Source: Arachnopeziza araneosa
Lineage: Eukaryota > Ascomycota > Leotiomycetes > Helotiales > Arachnopezizaceae
DNA length: 64,000 nucleotides
NCBI GenBank assembly: GCA_003988855.1
Contig: QYAI01000002.1
Coordinates: forward strand, 148,341-212,340
Direction of reading: 5' to 3'
This document shows positions 22,500 to 34,885 of this stretch, in pieces; within the stretch, counting starts at the first letter, position 1; each line of letters opens with the position of its first letter. Position numbers and translations under genes: made by a program. The notes beneath the pieces are model-generated. The model did not search any database and was not told the DNA's origin. It was given only the letters and a program-made list of their open reading frames with translations.

Positions 22500-25408
22500 A
22501 TGGATGAACCAATGCTTTCCAGTTTCTCGGGACGGAATGTTTCTTCAGATGGCATTGTGCCATTTCAATCAATTCCTAGTGATGAAGCAGAGGAGGACAC
22601 TTCTCCGCTGGAATACGCAAGAATCAATCGACTTTCTCGAAATTATCTTACGGATTCTTCAAGCTTAATCGAACTCGATAGGCTTCAAGCATCAATCTCC
22701 GAGGGCCTGATTGAAAGCGACCATCTTCCCAAGTTCGACTTTGGCCCTGAAATCCGAGTCGATGAACGTTTCAACATCTCTAGAGAAGCCGCAGTGCTGA
22801 TCGCTGCAACCGCCAAAGAGGAGATTTACGAGGATGATATGACACTAAGCTCTCTACTTATGGGTAAACGAAATCCGAAAAAGATGAGGCTCGAGCTACC
22901 ATTGCTCAGGAGCGATAATGAAACGGACTGCAAATTCTTTGCTCAGAGAAATGGGTTTGAGATTAAGATCCAAGATGTCAAACTCCCTCTAGAATTAGTA
23001 AATGAAGAGAATAACGAAGGACTTACCTATTCGGCTCAACTCTGGGATCTGAGCTCAAAGACTATAGAGAATCTGAAGCGAGAGAGACTTAGCGTCTCTA
23101 AGGAGACAGTCATCTTCCTTGTGGGTATTATGGAGGCTAGTTGGTCTGAAGAGGACAATCAAGTGCTGTGGAACAGCCTCCAGGCGTACAAGAAGGTGAA
23201 TTGTTCCTGATGGGAACAGCTGAATATAAATTGTTAACATTATATTGGTAGAGCACTATCCTGGAGCCTGTGACGCCTCCTATTTCTCCGAGACTCTCTC
23301 CCTACCAGCCATATGAACCATCACCATCTAACTCCGCGTTCCAGATTCCGTTATTCTCGGACCCAATTTCTCCTACGAAAAAAGAGTTAGCGGAAATCGA
23401 GAAGAAAATATTTGAACAAGATGTTCCAACGCCACTTCGACCTGTTGTCCATGCAAACTATTCGGAAAATAAATATTCCAGCACATACTTTACCAACGAC
23501 TATGTCAAACTTGGAGATATATACTCGCCACTAGCATCTATCGACGAAGCAAAGAGTCCTCCATCTGTTGAGGCTCAGAGGATGAGGCGTGAAGATTTGA
23601 AGGTTGAAGAAGTCCTGACTCCAGAAGGCCCTGAAATATCGCTTCCGAAATCGGTCAGGTTTAGTGATGTTATTGAAGAAATGGAGCTTGACTTTGATAT
23701 TAAAAGTCCAATGAATTCTCCCAGTTTTGAGTCCAGATTCTTTGAAGAAGCATTCGGTCCGGCATTAGAAATGGCATCTCGCCAATCTGAACAGGAAAGG
23801 TTGCTGGATGCTGACACAACTGCTCGAGTTGATATTCCTATTATGGATTTTTCGAAGCGAGATCCTCCATGGAAGATATTCGAACAGATGAGTGATTCTA
23901 CTGCGAAAGTTGAATTACAGAAATCCATAATACGAGACGTTCTGGGACTGGATCTCAGGAAATGGATTGGTTTGAAGAAAGTCAGCGACAAGCTTAGGTG
24001 GAACCCCTTTCCTCACGACCTTGCCAGAATTGTCCTCGAAGAAATTGTCCTCCCAGATGATACCACTTGGAGAGCATTCATACCAGATGAAGGAGGAAAA
24101 GATCTTCTAGATAGTGCTAGGGTAGTTTGGAAACCAGAGGGTCTGAGGATACTAAAAGAAGAAGATGATGACGACGATAATATTGAATTTGGCCAGTTTC
24201 AAAAAGAAACTCTTCAAGGCATCAGTTCCCTGATGAAGAAGAGAAAAATAATATTAGAAGAGAGCGGTCAATGGTGTGGAGAAACGATGTCTAAAACGAC
24301 CATTCCAAACACGATTGTTCCAAAATCGACTGAAACAACTTCCCCAAAGGGAAAAATACGACTAGACAACTCAAACAACAGCTTCGGTATACTTGGAAGT
24401 GGAGAATTTTCTGCAATGAACTCTCTGGATAATTACCTTGAACTACGAGGTACGAAGAAGCCAAAACTCAGCGAAAGCGCTTTCTTCACAAAGACAGTTG
24501 CTCCACAATCTGAATCAAAAGCTCGATTGAACTTGATCAATTCTCCACAATTGGAACTCCCAATCCGAGAGTCTCCAGTTCCCAAGCCAGCCAGTTTACC
24601 AAGTCCTCAAATCAGTACCAATTTTCGAGCAACAAATATCGTCGTCTCGTCAACCCTTCTAAAACACCGAGCACTCATCAAATCGCTGGAGAAACAACTT
24701 CCAGATTTGATCCTTGTAGAGCGAGATTTTTCGGCGCATAATTCAACGATGTGGATGCCCGGCTCTGTGACTCGCTCTCCGGTTACTTCTCCCTTAGCAT
24801 CTGAAGCTGATCTCATAGTATGCCCTTCTACAGCAATCATCATTACTACACTTCAAAAAATCAAACAAAAACCCTTACCAGGTCAAAAAGCAAAGGTTGC
24901 GATTCGGGACCGTTTGGAACGAGTTGCTGTGAGATATGAGAAACTTCTCGTTTTCGTAACTGAAGATAGATCTGATGAGACAAGCAACGGCCTTGACGAG
25001 GCCGCTTGTTCTGCGTACGCCGAATTTACAGCATTTTCTTTGAGTTTAGATACATCTATTTCGGTGCAATTCGTAGGCGGAGGTGAGGTGACACTGTCGA
25101 AATGGCTTGCGAGCGCAATTACTCAGCATCAGATGGTAGGCACTTTGGAGCTTCTTTCGGAAGAAACACACTGGGAAGTATTTTTGAGAAGGGCAGGCAT
25201 GAATGCTTTTGCTGCCCAGGCGATAATTGCCCAAGTAAAATCACCAGAAGGGGTTGATCCACAAAGCCCAAGCAAGAAGGGTATATTTGGGCTGTCTGCT
25301 TTTGTGGAGATGGGAAGAGAGGAGAGATTGAGACGATTTAGTGCCATTTGTGGACAGAGGGTCGTGGAGAGGGTGAGTGCTGTTATAGATGAGACGTGGA
25401 CGATCTGA
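22500..25408 (+). CDS. SHOC1/Zip2-like XPF-family protein
   Basis: Two exons (22500-23195, 23252-25408) give 950 residues with one 56-bp intron. The first about 680 residues are poorly conserved-looking and carry many charged segments. From about residue 690 there is a fold like the XPF nuclease module: a conserved-looking LPDLILVERDF, then ADLIVCPSTAIIITTLQKI, then VAIRDRLERVAVRYEKLLV. A C-terminal helix-hairpin-helix region follows (MNAFAAQAIIAQVK, then GIFGLSAFVEMG). This matches the arrangement in the meiotic crossover factors Zip2 (yeast) and SHOC1 (animals, plants), which bind branched DNA with an ERCC1-like partner. The nuclease active-site motif ERKX3D is not intact, as expected for non-catalytic members. 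A meiotic role is inferred from family resemblance only. Confidence 0.65.
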
Positions 25409-25496
25409 GGAGATATACATGTGGATGGTGGCTATATTGCAGTTTTGCCAGGGATCTTGTTAAGTCTAATCTCAACGTAGAGCTGGAGCCAGGTAG

Positions 25497-27033
25497 CTAT
25501 CGTAAACTCCATATTTTGATACTATTATCTGGAAATCGAAATTCTAGTCCAAGAGAAGTGTCTGAGTCCGAACTATCTGTGTCTGAATTCTCTATCTCAG
25601 ACTCTGAATCCGAATCCGACTCTTCTCCAATGTCCTTACTTATCAGCGGGAATGAACGTTGACCCGAGCATGTCGCTACAACAGTGCCAGAAGAATGGAT
25701 GATTGTTGATGTCACGGGATCTATGGCTTCGTGTTAGCACGTCTGCAGAATAATTTCATGTTAAACTCACCATTATGGGGTTTCCATTCCCAATTTTTTT
25801 CCATGCTCCCTTCTACGCTACCAATACCTTCCCACACCCTGACAGTCCCATCCATCCCCCCAGCCCAAATCTCCATCCCATTCTCGCCTTGAAAAACATC
25901 AACACCCAACCTCTGATTCGTCTCTGCTCCTCTGCCTTCCAACCAAGCAACTAACTTCCCAGTAACTCTTACATCATAAACCAACACCCCTCTACTCATC
26001 CTCTCAACCACAAATAGATACTTCCCACACGCACTCCAGAGCACCTGACTCACACCTGCTCCTCCAACCCCCGCATCCACATCTGCAGCTTCGGCTATAC
26101 TCCAGGTTGCAACAGTACCCCCCATCCCTCCTATATCGTACAGCCCTATCCAGCGCGTCCACGTCCCTGCTGCGAGCATTCCCATTTCGCCGTACTCAGG
26201 AGAAGTAGAAGATGAAGGTTGCTGAGCCAGAGCCGAAACTATACCTCGCATACCAACTCCACCGCCTTTCATCTTGTGGCGCTTGCTAGGGATGGTGGGC
26301 AAGCGTGCCACGGGACCTTCGCCGTTGCGCGAGATGTCGAAGATAGCGATGAGGCTGTCTGTTCCGGTGGTGAAGTGTGCCGGATTAGACCAGAGCAGGG
26401 AGGAGGGTGTAAGGTATGCTTCGGTTGTTGGGGAGACGAGTGAGAAGCTAGAAATTGGTATTGGAGTAGGGGAGAGCGCGTTGGAGAGGCGGATTGGGAG
26501 GTTAGACGGGGTGGAGAGGTAGATTGTTGTTGTAGGATCTGAGAGAGTGAAGAGCGGATATGGTGCGAGGCAGTTGATTGACGTGGGGTGCGTGTGTGTT
26601 GTGTACGGCGTAAGTGTGATAGGGTTAGAGGGGTCGTCGAGAAGTGTAGGTGGGACAATAAAGGAACGGATGGTGTTGTCTGCGCTGGATGTCAGGAGTG
26701 TGGTTCCATCCGGAGACCTGGAGAGATTAGTTCCTGATCTAGATAGTGCAATAGAGCATACCATTCAGCACTTTTGAAGTAATTTGCTCCTAGATACTCG
26801 AGTTTCTCATGACTGGAGCTTCTGGGTGCCGGATCTTGGAGTTTGCTTTCTCGATCCCATGATTCTTCAATTGAACAGCAGTAGATGTCAGCTGTAGAGG
26901 CGGCGAGAGCTGGAGTCCTGGGAAGAGGCTCCATGGCTTGGTTTGAGCCGCATTTTTGTCGCCGAAAGTTGGGAAAGCTGTAGAGATCGAGGGTTGATGT
27001 TGCCGGCACTTTCTTCACCGCCTTTGACACCAT
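25497..27033 (-). CDS. WRAP53/TCAB1 (Swt21)-like WD-repeat protein
   Basis: Three exons (27033-26762, 26717-25771, 25726-25497) give 482 residues; both introns are 44 bp. It is a beta-propeller with WD-type blades: AEWSPDGTTLLTSSADN across the first intron, then LAAGTWTRWIGLYDI, then SQVLWSACGKYLFVVER, then NGMEIWAGGMDGTVRVWE. It closes with HSSGTVVATCSGQR across the second intron. This blade set is that of WRAP53/TCAB1, which binds CAB-box small RNAs and telomerase RNA; yeast Swt21 is a distant relative linked to splicing. A short acidic Asp/Glu/Ser tract sits before the final strand. The start is the first ATG in frame (27033); an upstream exon is possible. Confidence 0.75.
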
Positions 27034-27705
27034 AGGATGGCGCGTTTCCAGGGGTTCGCGTATTTGACGAGATGAACTTCTCAACTTTCATCTCCAGTTA
27101 AGTTCTTAACAAGCGAGAGAATCTGACAATTCATAGTCTTGGGGATGAGTCTGATACATAGTTGAAATTCATTTATCGAGGGCGGCAATGATGTCCTATC
27201 AACGCTCTTTAGATGGCTATCTCATCCACTTAGGCGAGGAGGATAGTAAACACCTCAAATATGCCTATGCCGTAGGATCTGACGAAATTGGACTAGTGGA
27301 ATTTAAGTAATTACTTTGAAGTCCGGACTGGGCATACGGCTTCGCATGCAAGATGGCTCCGTAGCGCTTCGAAGATCCGAGACGTGGAGACTAGAAGATT
27401 AAATTCAAAACATTAGGTTTGCGGCTGAGAGCTGTGGCATTCAAGGTATACTTGTGTTTTAGCCACATATGGGCTTAAGCTCTCTGGCTCCAGCTCAGCG
27501 GAGGCAATTATTAACACAAAACTGTCAGAACCAACAAGTTATTCTCTTTAGTTTCTTATTGGTGTTATATAGAAACACGAACAACCAATGTAATCCTCAT
27601 CTATGCAAGTGAATCGAGGCGATTATGGATCTATGCAAATCTCATTAACATTCCTTCACTCTATCCTACCCCACATAGCTCGTTAGCAAGCTACCACTAT
27701 CCAAC
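27034..27705. other. Intergenic, no gene seen
   Basis: About 670 bp of AT-rich spacer between the WD-repeat gene start and the 3' end of the Cys-rich protein gene, both on the minus strand. Confidence 0.4.
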
Positions 27706-30700
27706 TCATGAATCACCTCCTCCACCACCACCACCAGAGTCTCCTCCACCACCCGAGTCGCCTGCAAATGAGATGCCACTAGAAGCTACACTAGCAAGAC
27801 TACTCCATATGCCTCCACTATCTCCCCCCGCGTCACCCCCTGAATCTGCCGCAAAACTACTGGCCCCACTATCTCCAGCGAACCCACCCGTATCACCCCC
27901 CGTGTCGCCTCCACTATCTCCAGCAAAAACCATTGGTGTATTTGCCGCATTATTGTTGGCATTGTTGTTGTTATTATGGTGATGATGATGATGCATCGTC
28001 TTCCCTGTCCCAAGAAAACCACGCATAAGCCCTGTTCCAGCTTGTTTCATCAAGGTCCCACTCGTCTTAATTCCCGTGTTCAGTTTTCCATTCTTGTCCC
28101 ACTTTTCCAGATGCTTGTCAAGTCCTTTGACGCCCAGTTTAAGCGGTTTGACTTGCCCAGGTGCGTGACCCTGAACTGGATGGCCTCGACCCCGTCCTGC
28201 TGGTGTTACATGGTGTTGTAAAGGCGGATGGGGTTGCCCTGGCTGTCGGGAATGAGCTGCTGCTGCCGGATGAGGTTGCCCAGGTTGTCCTGGCTGTCCT
28301 GGCTGTCCTGGTTGCCGGGTATGAGCTCCAGTTGCGGCTGAGGGATTCGGAGGGGGTTGGTAGGCGAAAGCACCCTGGCCATGTTTATGTAGGTGTGACG
28401 CAGTGGGGTAGCAGTAATTGCAGAGACAGAAATCTGGGCATGCTTTGCAGACGTAGCCTACAGGCATCATGAATTCTAATTGTAGTTTAGCACGTGAAGT
28501 GTAGCTATTTTGTGGGAAAGAAAGCATACTGTTCCGGCAGAAATCACAGCTCCAGTGAGTTCCTGTTCCTACTTTTGTGTTTGTAGGCGAGGGGGAGTCG
28601 ATTCTCGCGGGCTTTCGGAGGCAGTTCTTGTAAATTATTGGGAGCATGATTTGTAATACATTAGGGCCCATAAAGAGGAATAGAGAAGTATGAGGGTGAC
28701 GAGTGGGAGCAATAGTGGCATTAAAATCAGATGAGCCTGTATTGATGATCAGAAGCGGGTTCTAAACCATCATATCGTCGAACTTACGCCAAGTACATTC
28801 TTTGCATGCAAAGATTCCGGGCTTTTGCACCTCATCAGTACAAAGTTGGGAGCCAAGAGAGACCCAACGATGATTTGGGTCGTGTAAATGAGCGGTTTCT
28901 GAATGACATTTTCTACACAAGCCGATAGAGCGGTCAAAAGTCAAGTCACAGGTCGCGCACTCCATGACCATGTCATTTGAGGGGATTGCTATATGGACGT
29001 TTTAGTAAGGTGCCCTAAGTAGAGTTAAGATAAAGCTTACCAAGAAGACAGCGATCACAGTGTCCCAACGTAGGCCGGTAAACACAATCTCTGCAGTCAA
29101 CGAACACATTCTGTAGCAGGACCGTCAGTCCAGGGGGTTCAATCTTTGTGTAATCACTATGGATATGGCGTGGACCCTCAGCGGAATCATAACAATCTGA
29201 GCAAATGGAGAACTGGCATATCCGGCATTCGGAGCGAACGTGAATACTTTTACGACATAAACCGCACGTTCTGGGGTCTCTGAATGAGGAGGCAAGAGTT
29301 TGCCGGCTAATGAGTCTTGTCATGGAATGCTGATGAGGTGCTGTGTGTTGAGAAACGCAGTTATGGCAAAGATGTACGGCACAAACATCACACTCAGAAT
29401 ATTGCACCTCATAAGGAATTCCTTCAACTTGTTAGGTCAGATTCTAAAGATTAAGAGGTCATCTTACCCGTTTTGCAACTCGAACAAAAAGTCGGACACA
29501 TATTCTGTGCACCACCAAGACTTTGCGAGTGTTGCAAAGGCGTGGCAAAGTAGTCTGTGGGACTTGCGACACCGCCGTGTTGCAATGGAGCGCTTTGGAC
29601 GTGCTGGTATTGGTAAGGACTTGGTTGCGGCAATGATTGACTTCGTTGAGCTTGATGCCCAGGCGGACCCCCGGCCGTTTGGGGAGGTGGAGTCTGTTGT
29701 GGGTAATGATATGGAACTGGAGTCACAGGAGCCGATTGTGGCGTTGGAGGTCCTTGATGTTGCTGATAGTTTTGTGGAAACCCGGCCATAGGTTGAGGGG
29801 AGTAATATACAGGCTGTACAAAGTTTGGCGAAGCTCCAGATGGAGGACCACCATTTTGAGGCTGTTGATAGTGTTGTGGAATACTTGCTGTGGGCTGTGG
29901 GGAGCTGTGGGCCTGCTGGAAGTTTGGGGGAGCTCCGGAAGGTAGATTTGCGCCGTTTGGAGGTTGCTGATAGTTTGGCAGCATCCCTGCCGGCGACGGT
30001 GGGGGATGGGGTTGCTGGAAATTGGGAGGGGTTCCAGTGAGAGAAACTGGTTGCGGATAGGCTGATGGTGTAGCTGGTGGACTGTGTGGTTGCTGGAAGT
30101 TAGGAGGGGTGCTTGTGGGAGTAGGCTGTGGATATTGTACTTGTCGAGGGCTCGGAGGCGCTCCAGCTGCTACTGGGGGACTGTACGCCTGTTGAAAATG
30201 AGGCGGGGTTCCTGTTGGAGGCGGAGGACCTTGGGCTTGTTGAAAATTGGGAGGAGCTCCTATAGGTGGCGGAGGTTGATTTTCACTTGGTTGATGCCCT
30301 GGCGGAGGTCCTGACGGAGGAGGAGGTTTTGGACCCTGCTGATGATTTATTGGACTTGCTGCAAGAGGTACAGGTGGCTGATATGAAGCGGTGCTCAACG
30401 GCGACTGAGCTGGTGACGGAGCCTGTGATGGCTGGTACGGGTTGGATGTTGGAATAGGTGCTGCATAGCTCGCTGACGGACTAGGCTGGCTTCCAGCTGT
30501 TTGTTGAGCCTGTGGATATCCTCCTGCTTGGTAGTTCGCCTCATACCCATGTCCTTGTGATCCAAGCTGAGGAGCTCCTTGAGGATTTGCGCTCGCGGTA
30601 GTTTGAAGCGGATTGCTTCCTGCAGAGATCGAATGGCGGGCTTGGGGACTATATGTCTGCGGATATTCCGTATGCTGGACGGGTAAGGTTGCCGGTACCG

Positions 30701-30980
30701 GGGCATATATTTGAGAGTTGTGAACTTCTGGGGTTGGTGGATTTTGATATGGTTGGTAAGATGCTGTCTGGTCGGGGGATATCGCAAGGGATCCCATAGC
30801 CTCGTGTATGGGTGTGGGTTCTGCTGTGGCTGACGCTGCTGCAGGAGCCACAGGTTTTCTCACACTTGGCGGCCTCTTCGTGATATCGAGAGGCGCCATA
30901 GGGTGGTGCTCGAAGGCGTCCATCTCTGCAATGTTGCCCAGCGCCAGAGGGACGCTAGGATTCTGCGGCTGGTCACCCAT
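27706..30980 (-). CDS. Large Pro/Gln-rich protein with cysteine-rich (ZZ/B-box-like) modules
   Basis: Five exons (30980-29468, 29421-29041, 28988-28788, 28736-28530, 28475-27706) join in frame to 1023 residues; introns are 47-54 bp. The last intron is a multiple of three with no in-frame stop but has a good donor, a TGCTAAAC branch site and acceptor. Residues 1-490 are Pro/Gln-rich and disordered, with repeats like GAPPNFQQ. Residues about 490-790 carry many CXXC pairs: CPTFCSSC, CDVCAVHLCHNC, CGLCRKS, CRICQFSICSDC, CDRCL, CATCDLTF, CKACPDFCLCNYC, with interspersed His. That looks like three or more ZZ- or B-box-like zinc modules. The C-terminus has GQP repeats, a His run, an Asn run and Gly/Asp/Ser repeats. 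Function unknown; such zinc modules usually bind proteins. Confidence 0.8.
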
Positions 30981-31493
30981 CACACGTGTCGCCTTAGCAC
31001 TTGCGGCTTAGTCGATGCAATAGAGGAACGATTGAAGGATGAGATTTAGATACTCATGAGAAGTATCTTCGACAAGTGGCAGAAATTCTTGAGGTTGGGT
31101 GGTGTTTTTCAGCCGCGCTGGCGGGGGATTTCACATCTGGACACCGAGTGTCAAGAGCTGAAAGTCCATGCAGCAATAGCGCGAGCCACCATCCATTTTC
31201 GGACAACACTCGAGACCATCATTGGCCATGGCGAACAATCAATTGATACATCTGGAGACAAACAGAATCAATTGGCTCGACAATATTGAAAGATCTGAAG
31301 AGGAGCGAAAGCGCTGGAGACAAGCTTTGCGGCTCTGATGAGAACAAGCTCAATCGCGATATTCCCAGGGCACTGCTCAAGAAGAAACTGCTCACCGAGA
31401 GATGCACTCATTTTGTCTCGCCGCATTTGCTTTGACTGTCTGTGTTTTGGGCGTACACTTGGATTGATGCATTTCCACCCTGGTATGAGGTGA

Positions 31494-31530
31494 AGGAGAG
31501 GGAGAGGGAGAGGGAGAGGGAGAGGGAGAA
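31494..31530. repeat. (GGGAGA)n microsatellite
   Basis: Five to six tandem hexanucleotide units with almost no interruption, in intergenic DNA. Confidence 0.85.
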
Positions 31531-33147
31531 CTTTGAACAATCCATGGATCTTTGTGGGGCACGCGAGTCAGGTGACAGAAGTCTGACTAACAGAGAATGG
31601 AAGCCAACAAGGTGTGTGATGGCTATGCTACAGTACTGTACTGTAGGTAAGCAGAACCTGAGGAGATGAGATAAGTTACGCGACTCGTGAAGAAGAACCA
31701 GACCGAAGATCTTCAGCAGGTAATATGCACGTGACCTAAATCGGAAAGGAAAGTCACGTGTTATACATCTGACCATCTCCATCCGTTGAGCAGACGGGAG
31801 GATGATACATACGCGCGCTCATCCTTTTCCCATCCAACGGCCTCAACCTGAACGGTAGCTCAATGGGATGATGGATTTCTCGTATTCTGGGTTGATATTG
31901 CATCCAACCGTCTTCTTCAAAGCTATCGATCGGGACTCGGCAGACAACGTACCATCTCACAATCACGCCCAAACGCCACAAAGAAGACAGCACGTTGTTC
32001 AAAGTGCAATATCGATTCTGCGACGCCGGATTCTGACTATCAGATGCGACTCCCCAGACCAGTGGTGTCCAGTGCAACCCCCCAGTCCTTCCCTCACGTG
32101 GCGGCTTGGAGACGATTGCAGCAGTTGAGTCCTCACAATGACAAGTTGTTTCGAAGTCCAACGAATAGAAATGCTGGCTCCCACTATCTCCGACGACTTC
32201 TAGAAGGTTGAAAGTGCAAGATTTGTACCATGTCATCACCTGGGAAATGCAGCCATTCCACACAGTGGCGCTTCACTCTGTCTTTGATCACCGACGTTCG
32301 CGCAAGCTTTCGCCAAGGAGACGAATCACCGACTAAAGACTCCCCACAAAGCTTGTTGCGGATCCACGGCTGCTGCCTCCAGGAAGGTCGATCAAGCCAC
32401 CAGATAGCGCAAAAGGCGAGGATTGGTTGGGTTGGACGACACTGAAGCATATCTCCCAGCCGTTCACTTCTCTCGATCCAACCGTTGCTTTAGCCACGAA
32501 CACAATTCTCTGAGCAATGCGATAACATATTTTGCCCTCATTCGTCGGCTGCTCAGCATCCTGCGGGTGTGGCGAGCAGGCCACCCGGCCATTTGAGCTT
32601 CCCCGAACCTACAGCCTGTCAGATCTGAGCAGTGAGGTAGCGAGTTCACCGAGACTTTTAACTCTATTTCACACAAAACGAGAGTCGGCGTCCGCCATGC
32701 ATGTCCTCGCCGTAATAAGCAAATAGAGCAGGAAAGTTGGCAACGACATCTTAGCCATTGCAAGTGTAGGAAGGCAAAACCGTCCATGAAAGACTTCAGA
32801 TCCAAAAGCCTAGCCGCGTACGGGATGTAGCCGATCAACGGAGCCGTCCCTGCGTGGCATGTCAGAAAGGATCAAGGATCCCCGACTCCTGTGCCTCCCC
32901 GCCTGGGAATCCCACGACGGTGGTCTGAGCCATACCAAGAACTTACGAGACGGCAAGTCTAATTTCGGGCGTGGGGACTAAGGAAAGTGAGCTATCCTCA
33001 TCCAAGAGGTGACACAGACATGTCCAGGTAAACATGCAAGGGCGCCTTTCCCATCCCCAAATTAATTGGTCCTGAGCAACGTTCCGCCCTGCCTTTGTTC
33101 CTTGTTATTTGCTTCAATTACTCAAGTCCAGTAGATGCCTGCCGCTC

Positions 33148-33324
33148 GATAACGATAGAAGCTCCGGACCGTGTTCGTTTCGAGTTATCTGCCCTTTGTC
33201 CGTCTCTTTAAAGCAAGCTGTGTCCGCGCTGTCCCAAGATTTTGTTTCTCGAGACCGTTCCTCGACAACTGCCCCTCAGGCCACCTTCTGCTCCCACAGG
33301 TTGAGTGCAGAAACTTTAATTATC
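33148..33324. promoter_or_regulatory. GATA motifs in the ammonium transporter promoter
   Basis: Within 210 bp of the start codon there are GATAA at 33148-33152, GATA at 33154-33157, and TTATC (GATAA on the minus strand) at 33185-33189 and 33320-33324. GATA factors of the AreA/NIT2 type control fungal ammonium transporter genes in response to nitrogen, so these are plausible binding sites. Such short motifs also occur by chance. Confidence 0.4.
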
Positions 33325-33352
33325 AGTCTGTGAAAGCAGTAGAGCATTCAAG

Positions 33353-34885
33353 ATGTCTTTCCAGGTCCAACCTTTCAATGGGACCTATGAGAGTCCTTGG
33401 CTGGACACCGGAGACAACGCCTGGCAATTGACAGCTGCCTCTCTTGTCGCCCTCCAAAGTGTGCCAGGACTAGTTGTCATGTAAGCAGCTCCACTTGCTC
33501 AGTCGCATTGACAGATTTTCTAACAGTATTTTAGGTATGCTGGTATCATGCGCAGCAAGTGGGCCATAAACAGCGCCTTCATGGCTTTCTATGGATTCGC
33601 TGCCACACTCATCACCTGGGTATTGTGGGCTTATAAAATGGGCTTCGGGATATATATGCTGCCGTTTGTGGGTCGCCCAGGACCAATCATAACCATTGCG
33701 CAAGAACTCGAGCAATCGTCTCTACCCTCGGCCAATCTTCTCCAAAACTTTCCCCTCAGTACCATGGTGTACTTCCAGTTCGTCTTTGCCGCTATCACTG
33801 TAGTCATCTTGGCAGGAGCCTTGCTTGGTCGCATGAACTTCACCGCATGGATGCTTTTCGTTCCGCTGTGGATTACCTTTTCTTACACAATTGGAGCTTA
33901 CAGCATTTGGGCAGGCGGGTTCCTCTTCCAACGTGGCGTAATTGACTATTCTGGAGGCTACGTTATCCATCTCTCCTCCGGAACTGCTGGTTTTGTCGCG
34001 GCTCACTGGGTTGGTCCTCGTCTACAAGCTGATCGCGACGAATCGCGTCCAAATAACATCCTCTGTGTTCTCATTGGTGCCGGTATTCTTTGGATCGGCT
34101 GGAACGGATTCAATGGAGGAGATCCTTATGCCGCATCCGCAGATGCTGGTGTTGCTGTCCTCAACACTAACATATGCACTGCCATGTCTCTTCTCTGTTG
34201 GACTATCTGCGACATGATTTACTATAAGAAACCTTCAGTGCTGGGAGCAGTTCAAGGAATGATCACTGGTCTTGTTGGCATTACTCCAGCAGCTGGTGTT
34301 GTTGCTGGATGGGGAGCTATCTGCATTGGTTTCGCGACCGGTACCATCCCTTGGTTGTCGATGAATATCATGGGCAAGAAGGTCGCCTATTTCCGAAAGA
34401 TTGATGACGTCCTTGGTATTTTCCACACCCACATGGTCGCCGGCTTTGTGGGTGGTTTCTGTACTGGTCTTTTCGCAACCATTGAAGGCTGTTCGGCATT
34501 CGGAATCACCAACTTGGGTGGCGCTATCGAAGGCAACGGAGTTCAAGTCGGTATTCAGGTTTACGGTGCTCTCTTTGTCATTGCCTGGAACATTGTTTGG
34601 ACATCTTTGATCCTCCTATTCATCAAATACGTCTGCCGCATTCCTTTGAGAATGTCTGAAGCCGAGCTACTTGCTGGTGATGACATGGTGCACGGCGAGG
34701 CTGCCTATGTGTTAGGTCCCTGCGAAGCCCATGAGCAACTATTGGCCGGCCACTACATCAAAAAGTCAGAGACTCAGCCTGGTGAGCTCTCAATGGGCGG
34801 CGCTATTCTTGGCGAAGATCCTCACAGCACTATTGCTCCAAAGGTTGAGAAGGGTGGAAACGGTGCCGAGATCAAGCACGACTAA
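33353..34885 (+). CDS. Ammonium transporter, Mep2/AMT type
   Basis: Two exons (33353-33480, 33535-34885) give 492 residues with one 54-bp intron. The product is a plasma-membrane channel of the Amt/Mep/Rh family, with about 11 membrane helices predicted from hydrophobic runs. Signature elements are seen: LVALQSVPGLVVMYAGIMRS, GGYVIHLSSGTAGFVAA and DVLGIFHTHMVAGFVGG. Both histidines of the pore twin-His motif are present (near residues 187 and 339), as in bacterial AmtB and yeast Mep2; Mep1/Mep3 types lack the first. Mep2-type members are high-affinity carriers, and several also act as ammonium sensors. The cytosolic C-terminal tail is about 70 residues. Confidence 0.93.

Larger units (their letters stand above)
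30981..33352. other. Long 2.4-kb intergenic region upstream of the ammonium transporter
   Basis: No convincing gene on either strand. The longest open frame (31754-32263, minus) has no recognisable content. It includes a (GGGAGA)n microsatellite near 31494 and several GATA motifs close to the transporter. It probably holds the promoters of both flanking divergent genes. Confidence 0.45.

Noticed and set aside
27082..27084. Start of the WD-repeat gene at 27084
   Set aside because: The codon is TTG; the first ATG in frame is at 27033.
31754..32263. 169-residue minus-strand open frame in the region upstream of the ammonium transporter
   Set aside because: Unfamiliar sequence, many overlapping open frames on both strands, no introns or domains.
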